Counted from the first letter of the stretch, positions 31,020 through 44,774 are shown. The stretch is 64,000 nt of DNA from Torymus aiolomorphi (GCA_036365515.1 CM070873.1:193997104-194061103); one strand, 5' to 3'. Program-made: numbers and translations. Notes: generated from the sequence alone by a model not told the origin.

Positions 31020-33250
31020 AATTCAGGGAGTATAAAGACGAGAATAAATTTGTAGCTAAATTTTTAGCTGATTCAGGTGCGACAGAGCATATTACAAATT
31101 CAAAGATTATGTTTGATACGTTCCATGAATCTGATTACGAAGTGATTGAAATGTGCTAATAAAAGCAGTTCAGTAGTTTTGAAAACGGAGGGAGCTAGAC
31201 CGCGAAAATTAAATTGCAAACTGGAAATTTATTTAAAATTGACAGAGTTATTGTGCCATTAGCACTTAAAGAAAATTTGCTCTAATTAAGAAAATTCGCG
31301 GACATAGGTTTGTGTATTGGACAACAAAAAGATTGATATTTTTGATCCCCGTTTTAAAGAAATATTTGTCAGGCGTGCATAGTTGTCCATATTGGTTAAT
31401 TGAATTTCAAACAGGTAAAGATGATGAGTACAACCATAACATGACAAACTTAATCAATAAATACATATTAGCTAACTTAGCTTCTGAAAATACGGGCGAG
31501 GTAAAATATGTAACATGTAGTGCCACTGGTAAAAGTAAATTGCTTAATGATGAGATAATGCATGATAATGCAAAAAAAAAGGACCCCGAATCTGGAACTG
31601 AGACTCGAGAAATTTCAATTGAGACAGATAAGAATAAATCAGACGAGAATTCAAATGAGAAAGAGAACTTTCCACAAAAGGAGTCTAAAAGTGAAAATTC
31701 TGGCAATAAAACTGTAAATAAAAGGATTAAAAATGTACCTTGACGCCACTATCTGTCATCGCGAAATTCACGAATTTGATGAAATGCCCTAACTGATTTA
31801 ACAGATGAGTAAGTACCTCTTTTAAGGGTCAATAATAAATTCAGTAAATATAACCAGGTAATGTTGTGGCACGTAAGATTCGGTCATGCATCCATCGCAT
31901 ATCTTAAAGCGTTGCGAGTGAAACTCTTCGATAATAAAGATTTAAATAAAGCAGTGTTTGACAATCTTAAAGATTTCGAAGTTTGTATCATTCAAATCTA
32001 ACACAGTGCACTTTTCTCTCCACACACAAGAGCCAGGACTTTTTAGAAAATATTACACTCTGATGTAATGGGTCCCATTTCTCCATCATCTCATCCGAAA
32101 GATTACAGATTTATATCTGTATTATAGACGACTTTTCCAGACTAGCGTTGGTATATCCTATGAAGTCCAAAGGTGAGACAGGATGAGATGTTTGTGAGAA
32201 GTGCTAGAAATATACCAGGCTGTGACGTTAAAGTATGTTATCTATGTACAGATCAGTGTTGCGAGTTTACAAGCGGGTACACTGTAAAGGTTTTAAAAAG
32301 CGTGCGTACAGAATTACAGTTGTCTTGTTCTGATACACTCGAGCATAATGATGTTTCAATCAATCAAACTATCCAGAGAAAGATGAGATCATGTATATAC
32401 GATGCGAAACTCTTGAAATTATGTAATATTTAGCTGTGTCAGTTGCTGCGTATGTTTATAATCGGACACCCCACATATCAAATAACATGATCACTCCATT
32501 AGAAAAGTTTGCACCTTTAAACAGTTTTAATTTTGAACTTATTAAAAAGTTTGGATGCGTTGTCAACATTGAAGTTGAAAGAAAAACATGTCCAAGGTTA
32601 AGGTTTGAAGGAAGACTACCCGTTTCTTAAGCCTGTAGAAGGAAAATACGAAAGTAGAAATGTGAGATTTAACGAAAAACTAGTGTATGGTGATTTGATA
32701 AACTTTTCTAATATGGAGGAAAAATAAGATGAGAATGAGTGGTTTATAGTATTTAATAAATACGTTGATAAAAATTTGGAAAGATTAGCTTTCACTGAAT
32801 CACACCCTCAGAGAACACCCGTGGTAATTATTCATGTGTCTTATCGGGAGAGAAAATCAAGAGAATGTGACTGAGAATGTAAGAATGAATTGTTAGACAA
32901 GACCAAAACGATAGAAAACGCTCCTTATCGAGAAGCTGTGGGCAGCTTGCTGTACTTAGCCTGTGTGATTAGACAGGATAATTCTTATGCTGTGAATATC
33001 CTTAGTAGATATCAGGATATTAGGTGATTCCCACTGAAAATGATTGAGTCATAGTAAAAAAAAAAAAATTGGTATTTTAAGTGCATTGAAAGGATGTGTT
33101 TGAGATATACTGGTGAGACAGAGAGCTTGAAAACATTTTTGGATGCAAGCTTTGCTAAGTGCAACATTTCTCTGACTACGTGTGGCTATGGAATAAAGAT
33201 ATTCCAAGACTCAATGTGCTGGTGCATTCACGAATAATCATATGTGGCAC
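31020..33250 (+). pseudogene. Copia pol remnant (copy 1): protease, integrase and RNase H pieces
   Basis: The protease active site reads FLADSGATEHITNSK at about 31063. The GAG-pre-integrase HHCC module reads MLWHVRFGHASIAYLKAL at about 31861. Integrase core pieces are SDVMGPISPSSHPKDYRFIS (32060) and EFTSGYTVKVL (32260) with VYNRTPHISNNMITPLEKF (32450). A C-terminal piece reads PYREAVGSLLYLACVIRQD (32920), belonging to the RT/RNase H end. Most of the RT palm is missing between about 32710 and 32880. Multiple frame disruptions. Confidence 0.8.
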
Positions 33251-33726
33251 TATCTACTTGTTGGGCTCAGTACGTCACGGTGAGTGAAGCAAGTCAAAAG
33301 TAGTCTCAATTCATAACTCCATGAAATAGATGTTAAATATTTCCTTTTCCCTAGTACTTTATGGTGTGATAAGAAAGCTGCTAGTGCGTGTGCAGAAGTA
33401 AATGGGAGAGAACAAATGAAAACACATGTTTGAAATAAAAGTCTCCATATAAAGGAAGGTGCAAATAGAAAAATTATAAAAGTCCAATGGGTTTTCTCTA
33501 GGGAACCAATTGCCGACATTTTACCTAACCACTGACCTACGGAATCCATAGATATTTAACTAATAAAATAATAAATATTATATAACTTTATATATATGTG
33601 CTTTGATGTCTATTCACAGGTAATAACTGATAAGATACGAACAGATTGACAGATCCGACTAATTTCAGGAGAGTGAGAGGCGACTGCGATAAGAAGTTAT
33701 ACACATGAGAAGCATTCGGAAGGGAG

Positions 33727-33934
33727 TGTTAGAATATAACGAATGCTCTCTGGTATATCGCTATAGTAAGCAGCGCCCCCATAGCAGATCTGTCAGGCGA
33801 GAGCGCGGAGCGCAGTCAGTCCGAGAGCCCCTCTCGTGTAGTTCAGACGCGTCGTAGTTGAATAAACGTTACTTAAGTTACTCTGATATCTTTATTTCTT
33901 TATTTCTGCGCAACCTTAATCCAATATCCCAATA
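33727..33934 (+). repeat. 3' LTR of copia copy 1
   Basis: Starts TGTTAGAATATAACGAATGC after a purine-rich tract and ends ATATCCCAATA. It matches 57198-57521 except that the latter has about 113 extra bp. Confidence 0.8.
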
Positions 33935-34503
33935 ATAAAATTATTATTACATTAAAGGGGGTGGGGGAGAGGGTAGATGCGACCGATCTTACCGGCCAGA
34001 TACCAATAATTTGATGTAACTTGAATATTAATACAATTAACGACTTTTGCAAATTAGCTTGGCTGCGTATTGAAATTTTACATCTGTGGCTTCCCTGAAA
34101 AATTAATTAAGTGACGTGTTATATGAAATACGGTTTGTGCCCTATTTCTTATCTTCCAACAGTCCTTTATCACGTAATCGTGATAGAAATTACAAAAGTG
34201 CACTCGTTGTCTTGAATCAACACAAGGAAAAACACTATAATTCCATTATTTCAACATGTTTCGGGAATTACCGTGTATCTCCATTTTTTTTAAATAACTC
34301 CTGGAGAAAACACATAATCACACATTTTGTTTAGAATAATACCTGGAAAAACCAATTAACTCCGCTTTTTTACATCCAATATCCTGGAACAACGATACAA
34401 CTCCACTTTTCCAATAAGAGAGACAGGCGTTTCTTATTGTTATAAGTGTACCCATAGCAAGGAAGCTGTATTAGAAAGAAAAATATAGAAAAATACATAT
34501 TTT
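33935..34503. other. AT-rich intergenic sequence
   Basis: Apart from a G-run at 33957-33975, nothing recognisable. Confidence 0.5.
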
Positions 34504-34860
34504 ACCTTACTGAAAAATCTCACGCCAAAATCCCATCTGAAATTCTGGTCCGTGAGCTACCCTTTGATGATAAAAAAATCAGTTTCTGGGAATTCGAAGT
34601 CGCCTATTAGGTTACGCCACCCTCCAGATAAGTTCAAAATCTATGTTTTGAAACGTTTTAGCCATTTTTTACATTTTTAGAAATTTCACGTGAGAAATTT
34701 GAAACATGAGATTCCACGTGAGATCTCACATGTAAACTTTCTAAAAATGTAAAAAATGGCTAAAACGCTTTAAAACATAGATTTTTGAACTTATCTGAGA
34801 GGTGCCGTTATCTAATTGGCGACTCCTAATTCCCAGAAACTGATTTTTTATCATTAAAGG
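34504..34860. repeat. Foldback element (300-bp inverted repeat) preceded by a CCTTACTGAAAAATCTCA motif
   Basis: 34561-34684 and 34737-34860 are imperfect reverse complements (e.g. GATAAAAAAATCAGTTTCTGGG opposite its complement). The loop has CACGTGAGAAATT and GTGAGATCTCAC. The motif at 34504 recurs at 54553-54832 and, inverted, at about 56905-56930. Confidence 0.75.
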
Positions 34861-34924
34861 GATTATAAGCAGTTAAATTAAATTAAATTAAATTAAATTA
34901 TATTAATTTTAAATCCTCAAAAGC

Positions 34925-35345
34925 GAAATAATAGTCGGGTGAGACAAGATACAAAGAATAGTTAAATAAAATACATGACCTAAAACCTAAGTAGTTGGGG
35001 GACGCTATAAATAAATGCGTATACATATAAATGTATGCAAACGGACAGGTGGAGAATATTAAAAAAAAAATTTAAGACCTACAACCAAAGTAGCCTGGGA
35101 AACCAAGATTCGCATAGAAGCATATCTGCACGCAATCGGTAAGGCGAAGCATATTGAAGAAAAAAAAACAATAATAAAAGACCTATACCAATGTAGCCGG
35201 GGAAACCGACATTTGTGCAAAAGAATATCTGCACACAGGCAAGCAGGCGAAGAAGATTCTAAGAAATGGGACCTATAACCAAAGTAGCAGGGGAAAGCCA
35301 AATTCGCGCACAAGAATACCTGCACGAAAGCTGGCAGGTGGTGCA
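34925..35345. repeat. Degenerate satellite-like repeat of about 100-bp units, locus 1
   Basis: Units near 34970, 35073, 35190 and 35270 share GACCTAYAACCAAAGTAGC, GGGGAAA and AAGAATATCTGCACGC. The same units occur at 53945-54400. Confidence 0.65.
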
Positions 35346-36007
<662 letters not shown>

Positions 36008-36519
36008 GTAAGTGTAGACGTGCTTTACCTTTGCTCCTGTATTTTTGGCTTTGTCAAACGCCACTTTACTCTGCGGAGTCGATTTTTACTAGGAAAAGGG
36101 GACCCAGAAGGCTGTCAAGCTACCAGCCTAAGGACTGGAGACATTGTGCTCTACTTTTACGAGCCAGGGACTTTTTCCTTGATCAAGAATTTCCCTAACC
36201 TCAAATCGCCACTGCCTTTGCATTGGGAATCAAGCGTCTGGCATCTACCATCGTCTGCTGATTTCTTCTGTTTTGTTTCGCGCAGATCGAGCAAAGCGCC
36301 TGCACCGTCGTTGTACCGCACCGCGTACGCCCCCGGTCTATTGCCTGCGATCCGCATTACCAGGTGTGCGTGCCAAGTCAGCTCTAGGATCTGACCGCCT
36401 GCGAGATCGCCTGCATAGCCAGTGCTGGCTCTGAGCGTAAGCGCAACTATGCGCTGTTCGTGCTACCTAGCTTGACGTGACGACAGAGTAGTTAGGAGTA
36501 TGTGCGTTCGAGTACTCGT

Positions 36520-36648
36520 ATGGCATCTAGGCAATGTCCAGTCTGCAGTAAACGGATAGCGCACAATGACTCGGACCTCGCCGCCTGTGTGGCCTGCCAG
36601 CGTTACTTCCACTCTACGTGCCTGCCTGCGACCGTCCAGTTGCACTAG
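36520..36648 (+). pseudogene. ORF1 fragment with PHD-like zinc finger (element 1)
   Basis: 43 codons from ATG reading CPVCSKRI, then AACVACQRYFHSTCLP, a Cys4-His-Cys pattern resembling the PHD-type finger in ORF1 of many insect CR1-like elements. Stops at 36646-36648, so truncated relative to a full ORF1. Confidence 0.6.
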
Positions 36649-37397
36649 TCGCTAAATTTTCTACAAATTTATCACATGTTTGCAAAAAGTGTGATAGTTG
36701 TTTTGTGCCTTCTTCGTATATGAGGATCGCGTCGCGCCATATAGTTAGTCTTAGTTTAAATTATACTAATGTAACTTCGTTTGCCATTTTTATTTTTTTT
36801 TATACTTTCACTTAAAATCAACCATGTTTAAGGATGGGGCTAGGTGGGATATGAGGAATTTCAAAGACTTACTTTTCTTCGTGTCTTGATGATTCCAGGT
36901 GAATCTTTGCGTAAAGGTGGACTCCGAACTTGGCGCAGTAGGCTCCGCGGTAATGGGTTGGAACCGTAGCTGTTTCCTCTTCAATGATTTCCGTCAGAAA
37001 GTCGAAGGAGAATCTCGATTCTACAGCTTCGCAGATCCTATCCGCAGCGCCAGTTATATTGTATGTCCAAAGACGACCAGAGGATTTGGTGTTCACTCAC
37101 ACAGGTAACACACTCAGTCAAATAAGGTAAGTACAAATTAAGATAAAGTGATTTATTAATGAACGTCTTTACAGTTTGGAACCTCGACAGAGACTAACTC
37201 GTTGCCGGTGCGAGAGTTCGATTATTCGTATATACATTCATTGTTCTATTGTCTTCTTGTAAAATCGATATGCTGTTGCCACAAATTCCTGTAAGTTCAT
37301 AACATCGTCAGGTGAGAAGATGATCGATCGATAGCGGCTATATAACTCGCACGCCTCGGGCGCAGGCGCCGACCTCACCCGCTTCCGTTCACTTCGC

Positions 37398-38790
37398 GTG
37401 CAAACTTCCAACGCCTTGGACAACGCCAAAAATAGGTACGTTGCCTCTCGCGTCGCCGACGCTCCGTCCATTGAGGCGAAGTGGCGTGAGCTCCGACGCC
37501 TGCACGTTACTAGTCCTAACCTGCTATCACCGCTCGTCAAGTTTGTTGCCGATGACCTCAACGCCTTCTATGCCACCACCGCGAGCCGCCACCCACCTAT
37601 CACTGAAGATAATTTCGAGGTAACAGCCGAACAGCCCGTCAGTCCGGCCCTCAGTTGCCTTTTTTGGCTCCGCACTTTCTTGGACCGGGAAGAGGCCCTT
37701 TCAGCGATTCTCCTCTAAGGCTGTGGGTCAGAATGACATCCTCCAGGCCATTGATGAGCACATGCTAACCTTTCTCATTCTGTTTGATTTCTCTAAGGCT
37801 TTTGATTCAATACCCCACACCACCCTTCTCGCCAAACTCAGAGCGATAAACTTCTCCACCCACGCTCTGCGATGGTTCTTTACGTACATGGCCGATAGAC
37901 TCCAGGCAGTCATCGATTCAGTTGGCAAAATCTCAGATTGGCCTCGGGCTGCGCCTGAAGTTCCGCAAGGAAGCGTTCGTGGCCAACTACGCTTTACCAT
38001 TTATATTAATGACCTCCCGGCTGTGATCCATTTCTCCAAGGTCATAATCTACGTCGACGAACGCAGCTTTACCATAATTTTTTCCCATTGAATTTCCACC
38101 TTGCACTCGATCGTACTATCCAAGATGCCCAAGCGGCCGCAGACTGGGCCCGGACTAACGGCTGAACTCACTCTGAACTCCGGCAAAACCAAGGTCATGA
38201 TCCTTGGCAGTGATGCCTATACTCGCGAGTTCGACCTTGAAACCCTGTTGTCATTGACGGTACCAGCCTCTCTTACGTGAGGGAAGCGCGAAGTCTTAGA
38301 GTGATCTTTTCCAACACCCATAACTGGCAAGCTCATACTAAACTGGTCTTACGCAAAGTTATCGGCTCGCTCTACACCCTGCGATTTTTGTGTCATGCGT
38401 TATCGAGTCATCAGCAAGCACCTCACCGAAACGCTCATCTTCCCGCAGCTCGAATATGCCGCCCCTGTCTACAACCACCTCGACAATGAGCGTGAAAAAG
38501 AGCTTGAGAAAGCTCTGAAAGCCTGCGTGTGGTTTGTGGTCGGCAATATACCGCGCCGTGATCACATCACGCTCTACAGACTCGCTCTTGGCTGGTTGTC
38601 CACCCTTCGAAGATGCCAATATTCTATCGGCCTTCAGACCTTCAAACTAGTGGCCAACGCGCACCCTTTGAACCTCGTGGATGGGTTTAACCACAGGCTA
38701 AACCTGAATTTTGACCTACGCCGTTCAGATCGCCTCCCACCACAACCTTTTGAACCACCCCCCGCAACCAACCGTGGCATATAAGCACTC
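37398..38790 (+). pseudogene. Reverse transcriptase pseudogene (element 1)
   Basis: Frame pieces show RWRELRRLHV-type fingers, then LILFDFSKAFDSIPHTTLL, PQGSVRGQLRFTIYINDLP and the active-site strand VIIYVDERS, where the usual YADD is degraded to YVDE. C-terminal pieces read LIFPQLEYAAPVYNHL and RRDHITLYRLALGWL. Several frameshifts. Non-functional. Confidence 0.85.
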
Positions 38791-39360
38791 GTTCGCTCTC
38801 GAAGCTATGAACCTGCTTAACTTGGTCCACGTCACCGACTTTTCCCCTGCCTTTCGTTCAAGCGAAACTTACGCGATGCCCTCTTTCGCCGTGACGTCGC
38901 ACACTGGAACTTGTGCGTCCCCATCGAAGGCCTACCTACATGTCTGCTCTACCACCTGCCCCCACCCGCAGCTGCTCCACGTGCTCGCCTGCAGAGCCTG
39001 CGTTTTCTGCGTGCGTCGCACTATCCGCATCACCCATCTCATTTTGTAAATTTACCCTCATTATTCCATCCCTACATTTTCTTTTTTTTTTGTTATCGTC
39101 AGTTTTATTTTATTTTTATCATTGTCTAACTGCGCCAGATTTATATTCATTCTTTTTTTGTTAATTGCGTTTTTACTTGTTATCTTTGTTAACGGCTCTC
39201 TTCATGCATGTACTATCGCTCTATAATTATGTTTATATCGTTATCCTTATTATCTTCTTATATATTTTCTTATTTTTTATTTTGTTATTCATTTTGAATT
39301 TTTTTCTTAAAGCACCAGACGGTATCTCATCCCATGGTGTCAATAAAGACCTATCTAATC

Positions 39361-39363
<3 letters not shown>

Positions 39364-39424
<61 letters not shown>

Positions 39425-39448
39425 CTATCTCTCTCTCTCTCTCTCTCC
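39364..39448 (+). repeat. (TC)n tract flanking the 3' end of element 1
   Basis: TC with one CGCTCTA interruption. Confidence 0.95.
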
Positions 39449-42310
39449 CGTGCCATTTTGAGTACGATATTTTTATCGACAAATTCCGGCTTGAATATCT
39501 TAGAAACTCTTTTTGCCTCTGCGTTGCGTACCTGTGGAACGGTATCCCACATGAAATTCGACGCATTTCACCCGCCCGTGCTTCAAGGCATTGTTGTACT
39601 AACACCTCTTAGCGATCGGAGTAGCGTTGTAATTAGCGTTATAATTAGAGTTGTAATTAGCGTTATAATTAGAGTTGTAATTAGCGTTATAATTAGAGTT
39701 GTAATTAGCGTTATAAGTAGCGTAGGTCCGTTATGCGTGTTTTTTGCTAGGTGTTTCTTTTTATTATTATTATTAATTGTAATGCTATTTTTATTATTGA
39801 TTTTTATCTTCTTTTCTTCTTTGTTTTTCTATATATCTGTTTTTATTGTTTCATATTATCAAGTTCCTTTATATCGAATTGTATATATACCTGTAATGGG
39901 GACTCACCCCACAAAAAGAAAGCTGTGATCCACGCTGTATGACGATGTAACAATGTCACTGGCTAATAAGGACCATGAATTCTTAGCAAATCAATAAACA
40001 TTCTCTCTCTCTCTCTCACACCAGTGTGAGCTTTGCGTAGACCATTTAAAGAACTTGGCCGAATGGTCCAATCATGTGATTCAACTACCGGCGACTGTGA
40101 TATTCGCACACTGTAAACTTTGAACATATAGTCTGTGATATTCTTCTTTCTTCTTGTTTAGTAGTTTTTATTATTTTATACAATTAATTTGTGATAAGTG
40201 AAATATTTGTCTATTAGGGGAAGGTGATACTACACGGTCATCCAACTTTTATTCAAGATTATATAAAAGATCTATGGATTTCAATTCTAAAAAAAATTGT
40301 AATAAATAGTCAATACCATTAGGAAACTGAGTCAATCAATCAAAAACCGATGCCAATTCATTGGCACGTAGCTTTCTCAAACTTAATTTACTGATTCCTT
40401 TAATTAATTTTTAATTCCAATATTTAAAATTTAATACTTTACTAGCAAGGTTCACCCTTCCCGGCGTGTTCCCAGCATGACAGCGGCTGCTTGTAGTACG
40501 CGGTGTCTTCGTGGAGGGTATCCCTCTCGTCGTGTTCCTCGGTTAGCGGTGACTCGTGGGAGATAACAAGGCAGCGGGGTCGGCGGAGATGAAGCAGATT
40601 CGGTAAGCTCTTTCTCGTTCCTAACCTCTCTGATATGGGTCTGATGGTACGTTTTTCTTGTTGCAGGGACCTGGGGCAGCGAGAGAAGTAAACACTTGCG
40701 ATCATCACAGTTGCAGATTTTTCTTTTGTGTAGTGATGGTTTTAAACAGTAGCTGCCTTCAAACTAATAGTGGTTCAAACTACAGCAATGATGGTCTCAC
40801 TTGGCCTTTTCACCACCAGCAGATAATGTGGTTACTGCAACAGTGAAGAGAAGAAATCTTCAAGTACTGTGCTATTACTGGTAAGTTTCAGAATATCTTC
40901 AAGTATCAAGATAAATTGTTGGAATACTTCAACTTTTTTTATAGAAGTGTGTGAATCGACAAGATTTATTGCATAAGTTTTGGGCTGAATATTGGTCCCT
41001 TCGCTTTATGACATCTACAATTCAGTTGCTCGTTGATAGATTTAAAACTTGAGGTGTCTTTAGCGTAGAAAATATTTGGACTCAATTAACTAAATAATAT
41101 TGTAGATATCTTACACGAGAGGATCAACATCAACTTTAATTGTGTGTAAATTGCAGCTATAGACTGTACGTGTAAGTATACAATATTTACAACTTTCATT
41201 ATTCGATAACTCACTTATGGGCTGGGTTACTTTATCGCAGGAAATATTGAAACCGCATGAACAAAATGACTAATTGATCCATATTTGATATTATATTCCT
41301 TCTGACTATAATAGTTATGGCATGTACGTATTACTTTTCCAAATAAAATTTATACTTAACATAACAATTTTAAAATAACATACATTTTCTTTGATTTTTT
41401 ACAATAATTTGTTTTCAAACACATACTTAACCATTATAGTCACAAAGAATCATATCACATATAAAGTCATTTGATCCATCGGGTCCAAATATATCCAGTG
41501 GTAAAGTCACCCAGCATATATTAAGTACTTATAAATGGGGATTTTTACGTTACCTTGCGACTTACGTTATCGAGACCTGGTTCCACTACCTTATACGGTT
41601 ACAACTCAGGTATCAGTAGGAAAGAGCACTAGAAATTTTATATAACATTAAAACTGAATCTGTCGCGGCTACCCTTTCTTTGCTTCACTTATGTTTAAAA
41701 TACAATATGCAAGCTAGTCATATAAGAATTTACTTATTTGGCCTAGTAAGCTTAATTAGAATGAATTATAACTTAGCATATATAAATTATAAATAAATGA
41801 GAAATAATATTTAAAGACAATACAAAATTTTCTGTGATTTAATGTACCACAATTGTAAACTTAGTAATCAATTTTTACTGATACCCATACTTATAAAAAT
41901 GCAGTACTGTCAGTTTCAGTAGTGAAGCGATATACTTATAGCTTTTAGAAATGCTCTTTCGTACTAGCTATCATCCGAAGCTTATACATATGTGACTCGA
42001 GTACAGTCCAGAATGCTCCTTATTTTCTAGTAATTAAATCAATGGGATTTTTGGACTTATTTTTCTAAGATAGATGATTATAATAAAGAGATTGATTTTA
42101 AAGGAAAAGGATAAATATAAGTTCTCATTACAAGAAAATTAAAAGCAGACATAACTTATGTCAATTCGCACACTTTTATAGAATATCTTTCAGCATAATA
42201 TAAGTATTGTGTGTTAAATAATAAAAACTATTATTTTAAAGAATTTCATGTATAAAAAGAATGTGAGAATGTATAATTTTTCAAACATATTATAATTATC
42301 ATTAAGTAAG
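39449..42310. other. Unassigned AT-rich region
   Basis: Holds a 24-bp tandem repeat at 39609-39722, a short (TC)n at 40003-40018 and a GC-richer patch at 40440-40680 with a pyrimidine-tract/AG at about 40667. The rest is AT-rich. I see no gene or transposon core. Confidence 0.5.
39609..39722 (+). repeat. 24-bp tandem repeat
   Basis: About four units of GTTGTAATTAGCGTTATAAT followed by TAGA. Confidence 0.9.
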
Positions 42311-42478
42311 TTACTTTTTTTTGTCACTCCTTAGCAATTTTGTAAGAGGATTGGGATTTTTTGGTTGGATTCGAGGTTCTGTCTGAAATTTCACAAGATT
42401 CTCAGTACTTTCAACAGGGTCATCATCGCCAAGATATCGCCTTGACGAACTGTCGCCGTCGTTGTTGCAACTGTTCTC
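42311..42478 (-). CDS. Candidate terminal exon of an unknown gene
   Basis: The minus strand reads 55 residues (with SSRRYLGDDDPVESTENLV and then FQTEPRIQPKNPNPLTKLLR) to a TAA at 42311-42313. The frame is closed upstream by TAG at 42479-42481, which with TTTTAGCAGCTAG forms a splice-acceptor-like boundary exactly where the open frame begins. Composition looks protein-like (acidic then Pro/Lys-rich). I do not recognise it. It could be the last exon of a host gene, a fragment of a transposon ORF, or chance. Confidence 0.3.
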   Translation of the reverse strand, partial: ENSCNNDGDSSSRRYLGDDDPVESTENLVKFQTEPRIQPKNPNPLTKLLRSDKKK

Positions 42479-42481
42479 CTA

Positions 42482-43280
42482 GCTGCTAAAATCGAGTACA
42501 CGTGGGCGCGCTCGGCGCCGGCTTCGTGTGAATTTGCTATCACGGGTCGGCGTCGAGAGCGCGAGCACGAGGATCGTTGAACATCGTTTCTTCTTTTTCT
42601 ACATTAAGCAAACTATCATCAATGATCTAATTCTAATTTTGCAAGTATGTTACATGTCTCTATTATTTACTTACACTTGTATCGGAACATTATAATTGTT
42701 ACTTATAAAAATAAAGTTATCTATCTTCAATTAAATTGATCATTTTTAAAAATGTAATACTTTCAAATAATTATAATTATTATATAAATTCTATATATTA
42801 TCGCACAAATGTTTCTTTAGACTGTTATTTTTTATTTATAAGCAGTGTTAAACTGCTAAATAATAAATAAATTAAGATATAAATTATAGATGTTTTCTTT
42901 TATAAACTAAATATGTAAATTTCCCATTACTGATATTACAACAGCTTACAATATTTAAATGTTTATTTTATTTTTAGCATACCTTGGCATATAGTATTGT
43001 GTTTATTCTTTGCCATGAAATCAGGGATTAAACACAAAAAATTTTCCGCTGGCTATACGAAGAATTTGCATATTGCACTCAGAAGTGATGAGGGCTATTG
43101 GCGAGTGGCTTCCCTCGTTGCCCTCGGGCAGCAAGTGTCCCTCGCGGGAGACAATAATGTCCTACTTTTCTCGCTAGGGGCATAGTATAATATTCTTTTT
43201 CTGAAAAAAATAATAATAATATACATAAAATTCACCTATTAATGCAATAATACCATCTAAATAAAAATTATGATTTTTAG
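42482..43280. other. Intergenic, mostly AT-rich
   Basis: A GC-rich patch at 42500-42580 and a 62-codon plus frame at 42997-43185 with no recognisable domain. Nothing else. Confidence 0.4.
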
Positions 43281-44095
43281 GTGAAAATCAATTGATCTTT
43301 TTCAGTAGGGTCGAGCACTTGTTGAAGCGCATCAAAGAGGCCGGGTTGACGATCAACCGTGAGAAGAGTGTGTTTGGTAAGACTGAGGTCAAATACCTCG
43401 GGGTGCTCGTCAACCGGCATGGATTCCGGCCGGATCCTGATAAGATTGAGCCAATGATAAACTTTCCGGTACCAAAGAACTTGAAGCATCTGCGCCGCTT
43501 CATGGGAATGGCTTCTTGGTACCGAAAGTTCTTAAAAGACTTTGCTACGATAGCCGAGCCGCTCACGGCGCTAACGAAGAAGGATCGGCGATATGAATGG
43601 GGCGATGCGCAACAAGAGGCTTTTGAGAAAATAAAAGTCCTAGTATCCTCGGCCCCCGTCCTCGCCCGGCTCTCTTTCGATGCTCAGTTTGTCGTGCAGA
43701 CGGACGCGAGCGACACTGGTATCGGCGCGGTGCTGCTACAGATAATCGACGGACAGGAGCGAGTATTAGAATTCGCCAGCCGAACACTGTCGCCAGCTGA
43801 ACGAAACTACAGTGACACGGAGCGCGAATGTCTAGCAGTGATCTGGGCAATCAAGAAGTTTCGCCCGTACATTGAGGGGTATCAATTCTTGGTCGTGACA
43901 GAACATAGCAGTTTGCGATGGCTGCACAGCTTGCATAGCCCGACGGGAAGACTAGCGAGGTGGGCCCTCGTATTACAGGGATATTCTTTGGATATGGAGC
44001 ATCGAAAAGGCGCGCTGAACCACGTGCCCGACGCACTCTCGCGCATGTACGAGGAGCACGATGACCTCGAAGTGTGCGCGAGCAAAGAAGTGTGA
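43281..44095 (+). pseudogene. Ty3/gypsy pol fragment: RT thumb and RNase H
   Basis: 267 uninterrupted codons beginning after TTGATCTTTTTCAG. Motifs are LTINREKSVFGKTEVKYLGV, FRPDPDKIEPMINFPVPKN, the connection WYRKFLKDFATIAEPLTAL, and RNase H (QTDASDTGIGAVLLQ, TERECLAVIWAIKKFRPYI, VTEHSSLRWLHSLHSPTGRL, HVPDALSRM). RT catalytic palm and integrase are absent, so it is a truncated copy, distinct in sequence from the retrovirus pol. The stop TGA is at 44093-44095. Confidence 0.9.
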
Positions 44096-44118
44096 AAGAC
44101 CAAACAATGCTCAAAAGT

Positions 44119-44774
44119 CTTGATTTAATCGAATTCTACATGGAAAAAAAATCTGACCCGGTAAAATTCTTCTTCTTGCAACTCTTTTTGAGAAATTTTT
44201 CCCCCCGAAGGTTTAAATGTATTTATAAAAATGTTACCGATACCATTTTACCATGCTGTCGCGAATTCGATATCTTTAGCGTTTGGTTTTGGACGGAAAT
44301 GATCAAGAATAATTTATATTGCTAATTATTTTAGGAACCAAAGAAATTATATTTTTGCTTCAAAATTACGTGAATGCATTCTTGAGTCATTCACGATTAT
44401 CCATAAATTTTTTGGTAATTCTATAATTGATAATTTCAGAAATATAGTTGTTAAAAAATGAGTATGGACCAAATTGACCCAGCATGTGCTCCACGATCGA
44501 AAAAATAAGTGTGGCCTCAAAGGGTTAAGGGCCGAAAATACTAAATATTACAAAAATAATAATATAATTAGCAATATAAATTATTCTTGATCATTTCCGT
44601 CCAAAACCAAACGCTAAAGATATCGAATTCGCGACAGCATGGTAAAATGGTATCGGTAACATTTTTATAAATACATTTAAACCTTCGGGGGGAAAAATTT
44701 CTCAAAAAGTGGTGCAAAAAGAAGAATTTTACCGGGTCGGATTTTTTTTCCATGCAGAATTCGATTAAATCAAG
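44119..44774. mobile_element. Foldback/MITE element with about 215-bp terminal inverted repeats
   Basis: 44119-44333 is an almost perfect reverse complement of 44560-44774 (ends CTTGATTTAATCGAATTCT). The unique centre holds GTGTGGCCTCAAAGGGTTAA at 44509-44528, which looks like a piggyBac-type end plus TTAA. Identical 'proteins' read from both arms are mirror artefacts. Confidence 0.85.

Larger units (their letters stand above)
24506..33934 (+). mobile_element. Degenerate Ty1/copia retrotransposon, copy 1 (5' end lost, 3' LTR present)
   Basis: Homology to the second copy starts near 24506 (TGTGTGCCGCGCGAGATGTG versus 58316). About 1.1 kb of leader sequence without an open gene is followed by broken gag and pol, a piggyBac insertion (27723-30994), a purine-rich GGAAGGGAG and the 3' LTR. 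Many stops and frameshifts; inactive. Confidence 0.8.

Noticed and set aside
39364..40018. CRISPR-like regular spacing in tandem repeats
   Set aside because: Repeats are contiguous without unique spacers, and the sequence is eukaryotic.
43281..44095. Domesticated RT-RNase H gene
   Set aside because: Frame is intact and preceded by a CAG, but it starts and ends inside standard gypsy pol domains with no sign of promoter or conservation; a truncated copy is sufficient.
44074..44753. Two similar short proteins facing each other at 44074-44325 and 44568-44753
   Set aside because: They are the two arms of the inverted repeat read from opposite strands.
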